Below are positions 24,301-36,965 of a stretch of 64,000 nucleotides of DNA, in pieces; within the stretch, counting starts at the first letter, position 1; every line of letters starts with the position of its first letter. Where the stretch lies: positions 46,008,889 to 46,072,888 of the forward strand of contig JBBCBC010000002.1 in NCBI GenBank assembly GCA_037126765.1, given 5' to 3'. This DNA comes from Stenogyne calaminthoides (taxonomy: Eukaryota; Streptophyta; Magnoliopsida; Lamiales; Lamiaceae). The notes under the pieces were generated by a model that saw nothing but the letters and a program-made list of their open reading frames with translations, was not told the origin of the DNA and made no database searches. The translations under genes and the position numbers were made by a program.

Positions 24301-27300
24301 TCCGGCTGAAATTTATTTGCTCGGGTGACCTACTGGGACCATTGCAGTTCAATTTAGGCTGCTTCGATTCTATGTTTGTAGCATTCCCGTTAGGACTGCC
24401 TTCCCTTTTCACTGTTTCGTGTTTTGAGGCACCATGATCATCAGCAGACTCTGAACCATGCAGCCGGGAATTAATACACAGCAGTGGTTCAAGAAAAGTT
24501 GTCCAGAACCACAACACTTTATTCAGTTGATCTTTTGTCGAACAGACTTCTTCACACGAGTACTTAATAATCTTAAAGACATCTTCATGAACTTCAGTAT
24601 CAGCGTATTCGAACTCAAGGTTAGAGGTGATAGTATGTCTACTTCCAGCAGCAATACTAGTAAGAAGTATATCATCCTCTTTCTGCTGCTTCTCCTTGAT
24701 TTCTTTAATTTCTGCAACTAAGGCTGTCCAACGAAGCATGCACAAACATGAGAACCAAAGTATCAGAAACAGATGGAGAAACATTCAAGAAGACCATTAG
24801 TGATCAACTTACATTTCGTGCTCAAATTCTTTGAATATTGTTGCTTGAAATAGAAGCTGCGATGGTCGAGAGATTTGTAATGGTTCTTAGAATATATTTC
24901 TGCCCAAACTTTGTTAAAATCTAACCGACATTTAGTCCATTCCTCTTGCTTCTGCTTCAAACGTGTTAATATAACAGGCAAAGCTAGAGATGGACTTCTA
25001 CGCAAACTGTCCATCACATCAAGACCATGATCACCATATAGACGTTCAATGCATCTTAAATTGAGAGCTATATGAAATAAGAGAAGAATTCCACTTGTCA
25101 GTAAATAAGTATATTGTTATCTGGAAAAGAAAAGATGAAGAAAGCAAAATAACTTAAATGGAAGTGTTAACCAAGCTAGTTCATGATCAACCTGTGAAAT
25201 GGTCCTCCATTCGTATTGGACCATCTGAACCAATTGAGTTATTATTAATGCTGTTCAAAAGTTCCTCTGCTCGCTTGGCAGTGGAACTGAAAGACTCCAA
25301 CAGCATGTCCAGCTCAAATCTGAATCCCAAAGGACAACACATTAGTAAATTCTAAATATATACACTTGAGGAGGCTCTAGGAAATATACATCACGTATTA
25401 TCAAAAATCAACAAATAAATATAAATAAATGTCCGAATGTGAGAAATCAAAGATATGCAGATATAGTTTCTGTACCTATCGTCTTCACATCTGAACAGGC
25501 TTTCTTCATACTGGTTTCTTCGCATGTGTTTAAAAGAGTAATCCTCACTGCCCGAGGTCACAGACACCAAATGATCATTTAGAACTTGAGTACCAAGCTC
25601 TGACCTTGTGCCAGCATAAGATATTGGAAACTGAAAAGCAATTTTATATTTATAAAACTTTTAGGCAATAGTGCAAATGCTTCCTAATCATTTTTTAAAA
25701 CATGAATCAAGAACCCTTACATCTTCAGGAAGAAGCCGATAACTGGGAGTGCAAAGCTGGCAATGAGAAAGGTCAAGCTCCTGGATGGACTTTCCCCAAT
25801 ACTTTGAGTTGTGTCTATCCTTCTCTTTTCCTACCTCCCCATCACGCTTTTGTTCTTTCTCCTTTTCATCTATCCTAACGGATTTTGAAGAATTCCCTTC
25901 ATTCCATAATGTTTCTGAAAAAAATAGGATAGATTTGTCAGATTAAATATTTAGAAGCTCAGTGGTTGGAAATAGTCATTAAAAATTTGTAATATTTTAT
26001 TGAAAATGGAGAAGGAAGAGGTGAATTTTGGGCATAGGTAATATCACTTCATAATTTTCTTATCCTTATTTAAAGAATGTGTGGCAAAGAATTACATACT
26101 TTTGCCCATAACACCAGCTAGAAATCCATCTGGAAAATAGAGAAACTGTCAGAAAAGGGACAATCTAGGGCTTTTCTTTTACAAAAAACATGCACACATA
26201 CATGCACGATGATTACCAATTCGCTCACAGCGTTCCAAGAATTCATTGAAGCCCTCCATAAGATCTGGATACTTTACAAGTAAATCAGCAATCTGAAAAA
26301 TTTATGCAAAAGAATCACATTATAAAAGGAAAATTCTCCCACCAAATTTCATATATTACAATCAGACTGAATATAAAGCAAAGGAGCAATGATTACAAAC
26401 AACTTAAAGGAAACCACTAAGATGAAAATGGTGTTGCTCAACAGGTAAATAGCACGTGAGAATGCAACAGGAATTGGATACAGAAACCATGATAACCCAA
26501 CAAGTGAATAATTTTTGCAAGAATGAGCATAATTAAACAAATATTTGTAATCTCCATACTTCTATACCCAATAATTTCCAATGAAAATACAAATGATGCT
26601 ACTGTAAGGCACAATGTTCATACCAAACTCATTAGTTCCTTTCTAGTAATGATCTCTGTGCTGTAAATGTGAAGGCATTTTAAGAATGCCTGGTAATCAT
26701 CTGCACTGTGTAACCTCTCTTTGACTTTTTCACAAAAAGTGAACTCCTGGCTGTACATACCTGGCAACATCAAACAGAACTAAATGTTAAAATGCAGCAT
26801 AAAGGTAGAACTATAAAGGCAGAGGGATACAAAAAAAGCAACGTAGAAAAATATTGTCATTTCATGTGCGATCACGGGGGCAGAGTCTTTTACAGAAAAA
26901 TGATTTAAAATTTTAAAATAGCATATTGAAATCATACATTCTGCCACAACCATGAAATTGATATGAGAGAATGCATCCAACCCAACCCTTATTAGAAAAT
27001 TGAGAAATGAACATGCAGCATGCCTAACATTTTTGGTCCAATATGGAATTTGTGTGCATCTAAGTGAACCATAAAGCTTTACCATATTACCAGAGGCACT
27101 GTTAACTCACGTTTTAATGCATCTTTATCTTCATAGGAGGCCAAATTTGAATTTCCACCAAAGTCTTCAACTTTTCGAGCAGACTTCCATTTCTCAGATT
27201 GTTGGTGCAAGCTAACATCTCCATTGTTCTCAGTCTCAGGATCTCTGTCATCCTGACCGCGAATTCTCCTTTCCCTGTTTTCCCTCTCGGTGTGCTTCTT

Positions 27301-29144
27301 CTGCAGCTTCACAACTGTTTTATCATCATCTACATCTGGACGCTCGACGCTAAGATCTCGCTCTCCTTTGGGGTCAATAACCCTGTCCCTCCGTGGTCGT
27401 TGCTAAAATTTCGTAGTCATAAAAAAAAATTAGATGCAATAAAGAAAATCAGGAATAAGTGATAACTGCATTGAAAAATTAAGAGGAGAGGAAACCTTGT
27501 CTATGAGAGACTGCCGCATTGCGGGCAAGGCAGAACTCCTCTCATCATAATGGTGAAAAGAATGACGACCAAAAGAAGTTTGAAGTGTCGAAGCATTAGC
27601 TGAATTATCCGGTAGAAATCGAGTGAACTCATCAAGAAGATCTGGATGGTCATCAAAAAGTACTGCAACCTGCAAACAATTAATCAAGAACCTATTATAG
27701 GAAGAACACAAATTAGGCATTGATTACAGGGGAGATGCATACCTCTTGGTAAACCTCAGTTTTCCCCTTGTGTTCCTTCCGGTACATATTCAAGATGTCT
27801 AGGAAAGATTTATATACGTGGTCATCATTTTGAAAACGTTTCTGCAGGTGAACAAAGTAGGAATACCGAATGTTAATGAACTAACTAGTAAACCGAATTC
27901 ACAGCTTGCTATACTTTCACAAGTGACAAAAAAGTCCACCTTAATTTTATTGACAAAACTAATAGCCTCCTCAAACTCAACTGTCCTTTTTGGTGGAGCC
28001 TCTTCCACTTCCGTGAGTGTAATTTCAAAACCCTTGGGTAAGAATGTGTTAAACCCGAGAATTAGATTAGGGTGGCCTTTGAACAATTCTTTCACCCTTG
28101 CTATGACACCAACAGTATCAATTCTGCCAGAAATAAATTAACAAAAAGGTTACAGGTAATAGCCATTCGGTCTCCAACACACAATTTGACCTTACCAAGA
28201 TAATTTGACTTACCTTTGAGCCTTGAAATCTTTCATGACGTCAAGGAACCTATCGTACTTTTCCCTTTGGTCTTGGAACATGTCCTTAACTTGTTTTAAA
28301 TAACTCAATGCATCATTTGTAGTGAGCTTTTGTGAAGTACTAGCAGCAACACCTGCACCACTGACACTAACTCCAGCCCCAACACTATCACTACTGCCAC
28401 CAACTCCTCCTCCTCCTCCACCTCCACCTCCACCACCGCCACCAGGAGTAGCTTGTGCTGGACCAAATCTTTACCAAAGAAGAAAATAAAATTCCAAATT
28501 AAGCTTAGAGCAAGCACGAACAAATAAAATAAGAGGGACAATAGTTTCGCCTAACAGTGAAGGTTTATTTCATGAAATCCACAGATTTAAGTTTATTATG
28601 AAAGGCCAATTATATACCATTACCACCTAAAACCTTTAAAAATAGCCTATGCTGCCAGAAATAAAAGGAAAATTCTGATAACTTCATTTAGTCCACTGGT
28701 ATTCTTCCCAGACCCTATACACCTACTATTATCCCCCAGAACCTAAAGATCTAAATTTTATTTAACCTAATTCTTACTTCCTTACCTTTCTTCATGTGAG
28801 GCAACCTAATTCAACCCTTAATACAAGACATAATGACAATCACGCTCTCAACTTTATTCTGATCAAGAACGCTTTTCCTCTAATCCGGTTCATTAACTCA
28901 CAGTTAAATCACAAAACCACTCCTATATTCACATGAAGGCTAGACCACAACTCAGGGCGACCAAAACGATGAAAATCACACAATATCTCAGATAATAAAC
29001 ACAAGTAAATCACTTTAACATCAAGCCAGCACCAGATATGCAGAAACTAAAAACAAGAGCTTACGGTTCCGCGCGAGACGAAGATGAAGCAAATGGCCGC
29101 TTAAATTGGGGGTTCAAAAGCACCTCATCCCTTAATCGCTTCAT
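21384..29144 (-). CDS. SNL: SIN3-like (SNL) transcriptional corepressor
   Basis: The protein is the scaffold of a nuclear Sin3-histone deacetylase corepressor complex; its PAH domains bind repressors and its central domain binds HDAC. There are 22 coding exons, high to low: 29144-29065, 28468-28214, 28123-27940, 27841-27743, 27669-27496, 27402-27111, 26760-26624, 26292-26217, 26129-26100, 25914-25721, 25630-25476, 25319-25192, 25067-24813, 24723-24190, 24044-23953, 23731-23138, 23018-22921, 22834-22696, 22610-22458, 22375-22218, 21901-21790, 21521-21384. They total 4077 nt (1358 residues), in the plant SNL range. The N-terminus is MKRLRDEV...QFKRPF. PAH1 is about 75-140, PAH2 160-230, PAH3 362-435. 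The HDAC-interaction domain is about 470-600 (ELDLSHCQLCTPSYRLLPED). Residues 895-1093 are acidic and disordered. The C-terminal Sin3a_C region has ISYVLDTEDFF. A poly-Gly run lies near residue 35. No breaks were found. Confidence 0.92.
28404..28444 (-). repeat. Coding GGN microsatellite (poly-Gly)
   Basis: A run of CCT/CCA triplets on the + strand encodes about twelve glycines in the second exon of the SIN3-like gene, between the N-terminal motif and PAH1. Such runs vary in length between alleles and species. Confidence 0.8.
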
Positions 29145-29148
29145 TTAT

Positions 29149-29269
29149 CTAACACGAAATTACCAACTTCTACGTTAACAATAAGAACAAAACAACACAA
29201 GAAAAACGCATATAACAAATTCAAATACTACAACAGAAAACATTCCCAAATTTCTCAAGGATAACTAAC
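29149..29269 (-). other. Intron in the 5' UTR of the SIN3-like gene
   Basis: On the minus strand a donor (AAGAG|GTTAG) at 29270/29269 and an acceptor (TGTTAG|ATAA) at 29149/29148 bracket 121 bp just before the ATG at 29144. Leader introns of this kind are common in plant genes. The transcription start is probably near 29400-29480. Confidence 0.5.
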
Positions 29270-29280
29270 CTCTTAAGTCT

Positions 29281-30758
29281 CCTCCCTCAGAAAAGGGAAA
29301 AGATGAACACAGATCTAATCTAATATACTGAATTGGAAAATTGTTTGGATCAAACTATAGTTCACGATGTCGATAAAACCTTCTTTCTGTTAGCAATTTT
29401 CCTCTCTCTTCGTTGTAACAAGACGAATGAAGTTATGAAATGAAGAGGTGAATTTTGAGAAAGGAAATTTATTCGTAGTGAAAGTTTTATGTGAAAATAG
29501 AGAACTTGTTACGTATCCCTTCAGTTCTTATATTCCATTGAAATTTCGAAATTTAGGCTTTCTTTAGGTGCGAAGTTGGGTCTTTTGGGCTTTTATATTT
29601 CAAAAGGTCTGATTAAGTGGGCTGTGTTGGATCAATGAGGAGCCCAATAGTTTTTGTAGGCCCAATTTGATTTTCTCCCCCGTTACAGCAAACTACCTAT
29701 CATTCATAGCTGGAAAAATTATATGCTGACACTCAACTTTTCTTTATTAAGTTGAGTTTTTATATTTGTATTTGCATAAACTGACAAAACTAGAGTGCGA
29801 TGGGTGAAAGTTGACAAAACATAAAAGAATATTTGGTAGAAATAATATGAAACATAAAGTGTAAAGTGTTACAAGAACATTACATTTTCAATTCGAATTT
29901 TTAAATATTTATTTTATAAAATAATAAACTCGACTGCATTTTCCAAATGCATATAAAACACTATTTTCCACATTTCAACACTCTATTTTTCTATTTTCAG
30001 CATAATGTCAGTAAATCCAAGTTTATAAGTGAGACAATTTGTCATTTATGTTATTAGATTAAACTAAAGTAATGTGTAGATAAGTTAAGTTAGAGTAAAT
30101 CCACATACCTTCGGCTTATAGATCGCATCGAAATATAAATATCACCTCACAATAATTGAGAAATGATTGAGCTGCGGTATTGGGCTTCTACAAAATGGGC
30201 CCTGTTTGAATTATTTAACCACTCCATTTTACCCCACTTTTAGCATTTATATGAAGCTTCGCAATTATCAAGAGAAGGAATAAATTCTGGATTTTAATTA
30301 TTCGCCAAAGAAGTGTTGATTTGATCTTCAAGAATCTGGGTTAATTTTTTTTTTTGAAACAAGAATCTGGGTTTAAATTAAAAATTGAAAAAAAAAATAT
30401 ATTCCCTCCGTCCCACTATAAATGTCTCGTTTTTCTTTTATTTACATCCCACTGTAACTTTCTCATTTCATAAAATGAAAAAATAACTCCACCACTCATT
30501 TCTTTCCTTTTAGAAGTTGTTAAATAAACAGGAGGTAATGCAATTATGCAACTATAAACAGAAAACATTTAAGATAATTAGCAAAGTTGATTATAAAGTG
30601 GAATGCCATGGATCTATAAACAGAAAACACCCAAGGTTTCCATTCTTGTATATACATTTACAAACACTACTACACATTCATCAGAGCACGGAATACATCT
30701 CCTTGCAAAAATGTTAAACTTAAGTTAGGCCTTAAAATCATTCAAATCCACGTCATCA
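29281..30758. other. Intergenic between the SIN3-like and ABCB genes
   Basis: The SIN3-like promoter lies here at its low end, and the 3' UTR of the ABCB gene lies just above 30600. A Stowaway-type end (TTCCCTCCGTCCCACTATAAA, 30402-30422) marks a MITE remnant of under 100 bp; its right end is unclear. No gene was recognised. Confidence 0.4.
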
Positions 30759-32159
30759 TTAGTTGACTGTGGGCGACCTCTGAATGTTAACAAGCGAGTA
30801 ATACGCCCCGTGGGGCCCTTTGGCGATCAACGAAGAGTGGGTCCCCTTTTCGACGACTTTACCCTTGTTTAAAACAGCAATGGTGTCACAGTTGTGTATA
30901 GTGCTCAACCTGTGCGCCACAACCACGCTCGTTCTTCCCACCATAACCCGCTCCAACGCGTCCTGCACCACCTTCTCCGACTGCGTGTCCAACGCGCTCG
31001 TCGCCTCGTCCAGCAGCAAGATACTCGGGTTTTTAAGTATAGCACGGGCGATGGCGATCCTCTGCTTCTGCCCACCGGATAGCTGTAGCCCCCTGTCTCC
31101 GCATAGCGTGTCGTACCCGTCTTTCAACCCCGCGATGAAATCGTGCGCGTTTGCTGCTTTCGACGCCTCCACCGTCTTGGATTCGGTTGTACCATACGAC
31201 GCACCGTACGTGATGTTTTCACGTATGGTGCCCGCGAACAAGGTTGGCTCCTGACTGACCAATGCGATGTGCTTACGCAACCAACGTAGATGGCACGACT
31301 TGATATCACAGCCGTCGATTTTTACCACGCCGCGTAACGGATCGTAGAACCGTTCGATCAGGCCTATTATGGTCGATTTCCCGCAGCCACTTTGTCCCAC
31401 CAATGCCGTTGATTTCCCCGCTTGGATATCGAGCGAGAAGCCTTTAAATATCATGATATCCGGTCTAGCCGGGTACGCGAAATCCACATCATGAAGCTCG
31501 ACCCGTCCCGTTAACTTCTCGGGTTTGTAGCCGTCGGAATCTTCTGGTTCGATCAACGAATACCGGTCCAGCACGGCGAAAACCGACCGGACCGCGTCCG
31601 AGCCTTTCGCGAGGTCATTCGTCATGGTGCCAGCATCGGCGATCACGCGGCCCGTGCTCACCAAAATCATGAACGTTTGGAACAAGGCCTTGGCGCCAAT
31701 GAAGCCTTCGGCTATAAGTTTCCCGCCGTACCAAAAGTCTAAGGCCCACGTGCATGTCATGAGGCTCTGGGAGGTCCCGAGCCCGATCCCTGCGAACCAC
31801 GATTGGCGAATGCTTTCTTTCTGCGGGCCTTCTTGAGCTTTCTCGAGCATTTTGAGTATTCGGGCCTGGGAAGAGAAGGCTGTTACGGTTCGGAGATTGG
31901 AGACGGCCTCTGCTGCGAGCTTGCTGCTCTCTTCTTGAGATTTGATCGCCTGTTTCGACATGTTTTTGAGGAGGACTCGTTTGCAATAGTAGCAGATTAT
32001 GATTAGGGGCTGAACTGCAATCATCACCAGTGCAAGCTTCCATGCCACAGCAAGCCCCATCGAGCAAGCTATGATCACGGCTGAGAATGTTTGGATGAGC
32101 AGAGCCATTCGATCGCCTACCAACGACCTCACCTGTAACATATATAATATACACAAACG

Positions 32160-32345
32160 TTATGGTTTGAAGACAATCGTAGAACCGTGCAATAGAATGT
32201 TTATGTAAAACAGCTAATACTTTTTAATAAAACAAGTAATACTTTTGAATAAAACAACTAATACTGTTTACAAAATACACACAAAATGCAAACCATTGCA
32301 CGGTAAAACTGGTTTACTTAAGACTTGGTCAAGGTTATATGAAAC
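32160..32345 (-). repeat. Intronic repeat, copy 1 of 3 (ABCB gene)
   Basis: The stretch contains, on the minus strand, GCATTTTGTGTGTATTTT...AGTATTAGTTGTTTTATT and a terminal CCGTGCAA. It is related to repeats in two other introns of the same gene (34185-34378 and 35028-35176), in the opposite + orientation. It is inside the intron between exons 6 and 7. Its size and inverted words (CACGGTAAAAC.GGTTTAC) suggest a MITE. Confidence 0.6.
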
Positions 32346-34184
32346 TTATGAAAAACAACCACATAAATGAAAGAAGCATTATAGTGTTTATGGACATACC
32401 ACATTGGCATCTTTGGCTAGCCTTGAGCAAATAGCGCCAGTGGCATTCTCGTCCTGATCAAACCACCCGACTTCAAATGTGAGGATCTTCGATAACATTC
32501 TTTCCCTGATTCTCTTTGTCAAGTGCTCCCCCATTGCAGCAAAGTTATAATGCTGGCAAACGTTAATCAAGAGGGAGAATACGGCCAGCCCGAGAAAACA
32601 AAAGGCGTATATTTTCGTCTTTTCCTTGATAACACTATGATCTGGTGAAAAATATACTGATATCATTGACCCCATTGCAAAAGCGTAGAGTGGCTGAATA
32701 GCACCAAATAGTATGGCACCAATATACCCCAATGTAGCTTCCTTCCATTCGGGCAAGTTCATAGCCAATAACCGTCTAAAAGAAGGCGTTCGAAACACTT
32801 GATCACGAGACACAACTACTTCAATGTCCATACCTCGGCCTAGAGCAGCAGAATTGGATGAACTGGACCTGCTAACTGCAGAGAGCCTACTACTGCTTGT
32901 GTTGTGAAGGTCGTTGCTAGTAATGGACGATGATCCGACACTGGTGGGGTCCACAAATTCTCTGATTTTCCCCAACTGTTGGAGGCGAATGAGAGAAGCG
33001 TAGAGGCCATTATCATTTTCAATGAGCTCGTCGTGTGAACCAATTTCCGTCACCTGGCAGTTCTGAACCACGGCGATGACATCAGCATTACGGATAGTGG
33101 AGAGACGGTGGGCTATGACGATGGTGGTCCGTCCCACTGCCGCCTTGTCGAGAGCTTCTTGGACAACTCGTTCGGATTCTGAGTCGAGAGCGCTGGTGGC
33201 TTCGTCGAGTAGGAGAATCTTGGGGGCCTTGATTATGGCTCTAGCTATTGCTATTCTCTGTTTTTGGCCTCCGGACATTTGTACCCCTCTCTCACCAACC
33301 TACATGCAGGAATATTTTTTTGTTAATTCATAGTATTTAAAAGGACATCAATGGAAACGGTTTAGATATGATGATATAACTTCTTGACCTATTCTAATCT
33401 TGCCTAGTGGGAATAAAAATGAAGTTGAATTTTGGTACATTTAACTATTGCAAAGTGACATCATATTCAGTCAACTACATAAACAAATGAACAACTGGGC
33501 ATTAAGTAAGTGAGGTATTACATAGTTGAATGAACAAAAAAACGAACTTCTAGAAGTTGTGCGCGTCATTCTTGAGTTTTATACATTATGATCGACATTA
33601 ATTAATTCGAAATATATCCAGCTTGATAAATTCTCTAATGCAATTCTATAATGTGTGGGAGTTAGGCAAGAAGAGTTGATGAGATACTAATAGAATATTA
33701 AGACATCATAATACCATCGACCCACCATTGCGAAAGAACAAGACAAGTAGTTTTCCTACAGCATAGTTATAGTTGTCACTTATCATGATGTTTGTTCCAC
33801 TTTGACTATATCCAAATGATATAGCACCAACATCCAAATATTCTCTTAAGCAATAAAGTGTACTTAGATCATTCCTAATAAGAGAAGGTGTAATAATAGT
33901 GAACGAGGGTCCTATATATGAATTAGACCCAACATAGTACCCACCACTTATTTACAAAGAGTCATACAATAGGTAATACTATTTAATCAGGATTACAAAT
34001 TGCAAAAAGTGATAGCCACAACAACTTACACTAGGGGGCATTATTATCACAAATAGTAAGAAGATGAAGTGATCCCACCATGCTTTTGGTTTTGAAAGTG
34101 CGGAACATGACTTTTTCTTAGTTGAAAATATAAATAAATCCTCGTTTGTACACAATGTGTTTCCGCGTTAATATATAGTAGATG

Positions 34185-34378
34185 ACAGAGTTTTATACAA
34201 ACCAGTTTCTCCGTGCAACTACGTAGTTTGCATTTTGTGTGTATTTTTAAATAATATTAGTTGTTTTATTAAAAAGTATTAGTTTGTTAGTATTAGTCTT
34301 CACATTCAAAATTATCAGTTTACACTATAAAGTGACAGTTTTTAATTAGTTGTATGGTAAAATTGTTTTACATAAGGC
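34185..34378 (+). repeat. Intronic repeat, copy 2 of 3 (ABCB gene)
   Basis: The stretch contains CCGTGCAACTACGTAG then GCATTTTGTGTGTATTTTTAAA, TTGTTTTATTAAAAAGTATTAG and a closing GGTAAAATTGTTTTACATAA. It is in the 1.1-kb intron between exons 5 and 6 of the ABCB gene. Confidence 0.6.
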
Positions 34379-34761
34379 AAACTCATGACCATCATTAAAA
34401 AAAAATGGCAAGACGGGAAGTTTACCTGAGTGTCGTAACCTTGAGGCAACTGCATAATAAAGTTATGAGCATTAGAAGCTTTTGCAGCCTCCATAACCTC
34501 TTCCAAAGAAGCATCTTCTTTGCCGAAAAGAATGTTCTCCTTAATTGAGGTTGCAAAAAGTGCTGGCTCTTGACTAACTAGTCCCATTTGTGACCTTAGC
34601 CACATGAGTTGCAACTTGTCAATGGACACCCCATCTAAAAGAATCTCACCACTGAGTGGATCATAAAATCTCTGTAATAGAGCAATCACTGTCGACTTTC
34701 CTGATCCACTTCCTCCAACTAGTGCCACTGTCTTCCCTGCCGGGATTTTCAGACTAAAGTC

Positions 34762-34764
34762 TTA
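34762..34764 (-). other. Premature TAA stop in ABCB exon 5
   Basis: On the minus strand the codons run Ile-Ile-Phe-TAA-Asp-Phe-Ser. The reading frame is open on both sides for the whole exon, so the stop is a point change and not a frameshift, and no plausible intron removes it. Confidence 0.95.
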
Positions 34765-35027
34765 GAAAATTATGCTTTCAGGCCTCGATGGATAGACGAA
34801 TCCAGTGTGTTTAAATTCAACTTCTCCCGACACGTTTTCTAACATCTGGCCTCCCATATTGTCCGAATCAATCTTCGGGACTCTTTTGATCACATCCTTT
34901 ATGCGCTCCGCAGCTGCACTCGCCTCTGAAAAGTACTTCAAGTTGGACAAACCCGAACCTAATGATCTGTTCAAACTCGATTAGTTACTTGGTAGGACCC
35001 TCATTAAAACGTAAGAATAGACAAAGT

Positions 35028-35176
35028 TCTATGTACCGAGCAACAGTTTTGCATTTAGTGTGTATTTTTAAACAGTATCTGTTGTGCCATTAAAAGGTAT
35101 TAGGTTTTTTTTACTGTAAAATGGTAACTTGCAAATCAATTCCCACGGTAAAACCGTTTTACATTAAAACCAACTC
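35028..35176 (+). repeat. Intronic repeat, copy 3 of 3 (ABCB gene)
   Basis: The stretch contains TTGCATTTAGTGTGTATTTTTAAA, TTGTGCCATTAAAAGGTATTAG and closes with CACGGTAAAACCGTTTTACATT. It is in the intron between exons 4 and 5 and is the shortest of the three copies. Confidence 0.55.
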
Positions 35177-36576
35177 GTAAAACTAACATAATTCAGGACA
35201 GAGAGAATACTTACAATCCACCAATAGCAATAGCAGCACCAACAGCAAAGACAGTTCCTCCTTCATACCCATGGTACATCACCAATCGACTACCGTAATA
35301 AGACATGAAGGACCAAATAGCGAAAACGACACCATTACTTCCTACAGCCAAACCTTTGGCCAAGCCTTGTCTGATCCCTAACTTAACAGTCCCCTGAAGA
35401 GCAGCAGAATAAGCAGCTGCTGTCTTACTCTCCCCAACAAACGAGTACACGGTTCGAACAGACGAAAGCGCTTGTTCCACAATCACACCGGCCTTGTTAT
35501 ACTCGTCCCGAATTTTTCTTGCAATTCCCATCAGAGCCCTCCCGTACATCAAACCCGGTATCACAAGAAGCACTAGGAACGGGAACCCCACGATGGCTAG
35601 TCGCCACAGCATTATGAATCCAACGATGTAAGAACCCAAGAAAGTCGACAGGTTCATCACAAAAACCGGAACCTATTGGCAAGTATAACTATTAATAGTA
35701 AAACAGAATACAATACACAACACATATGTCAAAATTGAATTGAATCTACTTAATTCTTACCTTTTCACTAATGGCATCTTGAATTACTAGGCTGTCACTA
35801 GAGACGCTTTCGATTACCTCAGCCGTGCTCGTTACGTGCAAGTCAAAGTAGCCAACGTCTTGCCTCATTACAGCTTTCAAGTATCTTGTCCTTAATCTTG
35901 AAGCTTGCCTCTCTGCAGTTCTTGTCCAACAATACCCCTCTACATAAAAACAAATTATAGTAATAAATATACATATACACATATGTGGAATTAAAGTCAA
36001 TATTTCGAGGGGTAACTATAATTAAATAAGCAAAAGTTCCCTACCAAGAAAGCAAGCCACCCATTGAGCGCAAGCTATGTAGCACAAACCCAATGCATTC
36101 TGGAAAAACAAACAAGAAAAAGACAAACAATCAAGAAAATACACTGTAGATTTCAAATTCTTACATTTCAAGATTAGAATCATAAAGCAATTAAATAAAT
36201 TAAATCCCCTGACTTGACGCTATATTATAACTTATACTGAACCAAAATTCAACCCCAACAAACAGACTGATTCAAACAAACGCATTAAAATTAAAATAAT
36301 AAAAAAATGCAACAAAATTAAATTAAACGAACTAACCTGATTGATATTGTGAGTGAAATTATCCGCAAGAGAAAGTTGAGAGTGTCCAAAATTGTTCATG
36401 AGTTTACTAGTAACTAAAAGCATAACAGGCATGGAAATTCCGTCACCAAATGCATCAAACAATCCCATAGCCATCGAGGCCATGTCCCAGCTATCAGCAT
36501 GCATGAAAATCGACCCAAAAGATACGGTTTTACTCATTTTCTTCTTTTCATTCTGCTCCATCTCAGAACTGCCCAT

Positions 36577-36960
36577 GTTTTTCCTATTTTTAACCCACGG
36601 AATGAGGGCAAAGTCGTTTTAACTTAGTATAATTTTAGTTTCCAGAGTTTTGTCGTTTTGAGGAGAGGGAGAGAGTTAGAGAGAGAGAAAATCCTTTGGG
36701 AAAGACAAAAGTGTTCGCCCTTGGGATTGCACTCGTAAATGGAGGTGTGTATCTATATATAAGGGGAGAGAGAAATTAAGGGGGATTTTGGGAATGAAAG
36801 AGACATATTCCATTTTAACAAAATTCTCTTTCAAAATTTGTTCGCATATTGAATTTATACTGACCTCACATATAATTTATAAATTATATTATTTATAAAT
36901 ATAATAATATTAATTTTATATTATGAATTGATTCCATATGAAACTATTATATTAATTGCA
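36577..36960 (-). promoter_or_regulatory. Upstream region of the ABCB gene
   Basis: This 384-bp stretch is all that separates the ABCB start codon from the retrotransposon at 36966. A minus-strand TATATATAGA phrase lies at about 36750-36760 and GA-rich leader sequence (GAGAGGGAGAGAG on the + strand) at about 36660-36690, fitting a short core promoter. Distal elements must lie beyond the retrotransposon. Confidence 0.4.
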
Positions 36961-36965
36961 TAATT

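Larger units (their letters stand above)
30759..36576 (-). pseudogene. ABCB15: ABCB15-type full ABC transporter with one in-frame stop
   Basis: The gene is a plasma-membrane MDR/P-glycoprotein-type exporter of the plant ABCB15 group (TMD1-NBD1-TMD2-NBD2). Exons, high to low: 36576-36337, 36099-36045, 35939-35761, 35672-35215, 34966-34426, 33299-32400, 32132-30759. All phases agree and total 1249 codons, the family length. NBD1 has Walker A GGSGSGKST, signature MSGGQKQ and Walker B ILLLDEATSALD. NBD2 has GQSGCGKST, LSGGQKQ and ILLLDEATSALD. The only defect is TAA at 34762-34764 (codon 379) between ESIIF and DFSLKIPAGK, where relatives have Lys or Asp. A single A-to-T change from AAA would create it. 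The predicted product stops after TMD1, before Walker A. No other frameshift is seen, so this is a very recent null allele, a sequencing error or, less likely, read-through. Confidence 0.9.
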
